DNA of 22,674 nucleotides, taken from Flammeovirgaceae bacterium UBA4659 (lineage in GTDB: Bacteria; Bacteroidota; Bacteroidia; Cytophagales; Cyclobacteriaceae). The stretch spans positions 1-22,674 of the forward strand of contig DHLV01000174.1 of NCBI GenBank assembly GCA_002405445.1, written 5' to 3'. A model generated the notes under the pieces. It was given only the letters and a program-made list of their open reading frames with translations. It made no database searches and had not been told where the DNA came from. Shown here in pieces: positions 21,868 through 22,674 of this stretch (the first letter of the stretch is position 1; each line of letters begins with the position of its first letter). Position numbers and translations under genes: made by a program.

Positions 21868-22287
21868 TTAAATATTAATATCAAATTCATTTGCAATTGC
21901 ATCCAAGTCTTCAGCAGAAATATTGTCCAGCGGCTTCTGCATGTTGTCTAGATTAACATCGCTTAGCGTAGCTTGTTCCAAAAGGTCTTCCGTGGTGATA
22001 CCTTCATCTTCCAAGAAAGCTACAAGCTCTTGTGAGGACACGTTGTTCAATGCTGAGAGCGGATCGCCCGAGCGATTGGATTGGTTGTTCCACAAAAGCA
22101 CAGCGGCAACGCCAACGGCCAACACTGGCAACGCGTATCGCAGTGCCAACTTGCCAAGACTGAAAGCTGGCCTTTCAGCAGATTTCTGGCCTTCAATTCG
22201 AGCTTGAATACGCATGGGCAACTCTTCGAAATACCCATCGGGCACCTTCAATGCCTGTTTTTTCGGTATGTCTTCTAAGCGTGCCAT
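21868..22287 (-). CDS. Anti-sigma-factor-like single-pass membrane protein
   Basis: The 139-residue product has a short N-terminal region with V-P-D-G-Y-F-E-E-L-P (15-24), often seen at the start of Bacteroidota membrane proteins coded after ECF sigma factors. A single membrane segment follows (about 46-67, L-A-L-R-Y-A-L-P-V-L-A-V-G-V-A-A-V-L-L-W), then an acidic, likely periplasmic tail. No zinc-type anti-sigma motif (H-x3-C-x2-C) is present. The gene starts 44 bases after the sigma factor stop and four bases before the Spy-like gene, so an operon is likely. The anti-sigma role is inferred from position and topology. Confidence 0.75.
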   Translation of the reverse strand: MARLEDIPKKQALKVPDGYFEELPMRIQARIEGQKSAERPAFSLGKLALRYALPVLAVGVAAVLLWNNQSNRSGDPLSALNNVSSQELVAFLEDEGITTEDLLEQATLSDVNLDNMQKPLDNISAEDLDAIANEFDINI

Positions 22288-22331
22288 TTTTATCGTTTTT
22301 TTTCCCTTCGACTTTAATTTTGCTTTCAAGT

Positions 22332-22674
22332 TTAATCTGCCCCCAAATATTCCTCAATTTTTTTAACTGCGTGGTGATAACTCGCCTTCAAAGCCCCTAC
22401 ACTGGTATCGGTGATCTCCGAAATTTGCTCGTATGCAAGGTCATCAAAGTACTTCATGTTAAATACAAGGCGTTGTTTTTCAGGTAGTTGCAAAATAGCC
22501 TTTTGCAGCTTTTTTTGTATTTCGTCACCGTTTAAGTCAGGGTCGTTGTCGATTTTTGTGGTTAGTTGTTGGGTTACGTCTTCAATGGGCAGAAAAAAAC
22601 GTTTCTTTTTCCGGTTAAGAAAACTCAAACATTCATTGGTTGCTATGCGGTAAATCCAGGTGAACAACTGCGAG
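22332..22674 (-). CDS. ECF-type RNA polymerase sigma factor, C-terminal part (runs off the right edge)
   Basis: About 114 residues are visible; the N-terminus lies beyond the window, with the frame open to the edge. The end of region 2 is seen as F-T-W-I-Y-R-I-A-T-N-E-C-L-S-F-L-N-R-K-K-K. Region 4 follows: L-Q-K-A-I-L-Q-L-P-E-K-Q-R-L-V-F, then Y-E-Q-I-S-E-I-T-D-T-S-V-G-A-L-K-A-S-Y-H-H-A-V-K-K-I as the helix-turn-helix that reads the -35 box. Known role: directing polymerase to a small regulon, usually under control of a membrane anti-sigma factor. The next gene has that topology. Target promoters cannot be told from this window. Confidence 0.95.
   Translation of the reverse strand, partial: SQLFTWIYRIATNECLSFLNRKKKRFFLPIEDVTQQLTTKIDNDPDLNGDEIQKKLQKAILQLPEKQRLVFNMKYFDDLAYEQISEITDTSVGALKASYHHAVKKIEEYLGAD

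Overview
The window looks like a chromosomal segment of a Bacteroidota bacterium, probably of the order Cytophagales (the order is an inference). The grounds are a very large secreted protein ending in a gliding-motility/type IX secretion C-terminal domain, SprB-like modules, a PUR-alpha-like protein, and several promoters of the Bacteroidota form TTTG-N19-TAnnTTTG. Shine-Dalgarno sequences are essentially absent. I see no rRNA, tRNA, CRISPR array, insertion sequence or prophage. Most of it is ordinary chromosomal content; the large adhesin locus is the most accessory-looking part.

Left part (1-1961): the 5' end of smc runs off the left edge on the minus strand. Its leader carries a degenerate 7-base repeat and a good promoter. 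A gene-poor stretch follows, ending in a perfect hairpin just before a small single-pass membrane protein gene. Then comes a 106-residue secreted protein made of one SprB-like module. Its stop codon overlaps the GTG start of the next gene.

Central part (1958-9889): one 2643-residue secreted adhesin-like protein fills about 35% of the window. It has an N-terminal SprB-like region, eleven tandem modules of about 87 residues in the order A-B-A-B-A-B-A-C-A-B-A, a PA14-like domain, Ig-like modules, further SprB-like modules and a type B sorting domain.

Middle right (9910-15981): an acyl-CoA reductase (minus) lies head to head with a 2[4Fe-4S] ferredoxin (plus). Next are a DUF58 protein (minus) and a PUR-alpha-like protein (plus) with its own promoter and a clear rho-independent terminator. 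An S9 prolyl-oligopeptidase-family peptidase is translationally coupled to a sirtuin that lacks the zinc cysteines but keeps the Y-x-x-R motif of deacylases acting on acidic acyl groups.

Right part (15984-22674): a TlpA-like thioredoxin (minus) is divergent from an unrecognised secreted TPR/coiled-coil protein (plus) with overlapping promoter candidates. A leftward gene set then starts beyond the right edge: ECF sigma factor (partial), anti-sigma-like membrane protein, Spy/CpxP-like periplasmic protein, outer-membrane beta-barrel protein and M1 metallopeptidase. Their spacing suggests an envelope-stress type operon.
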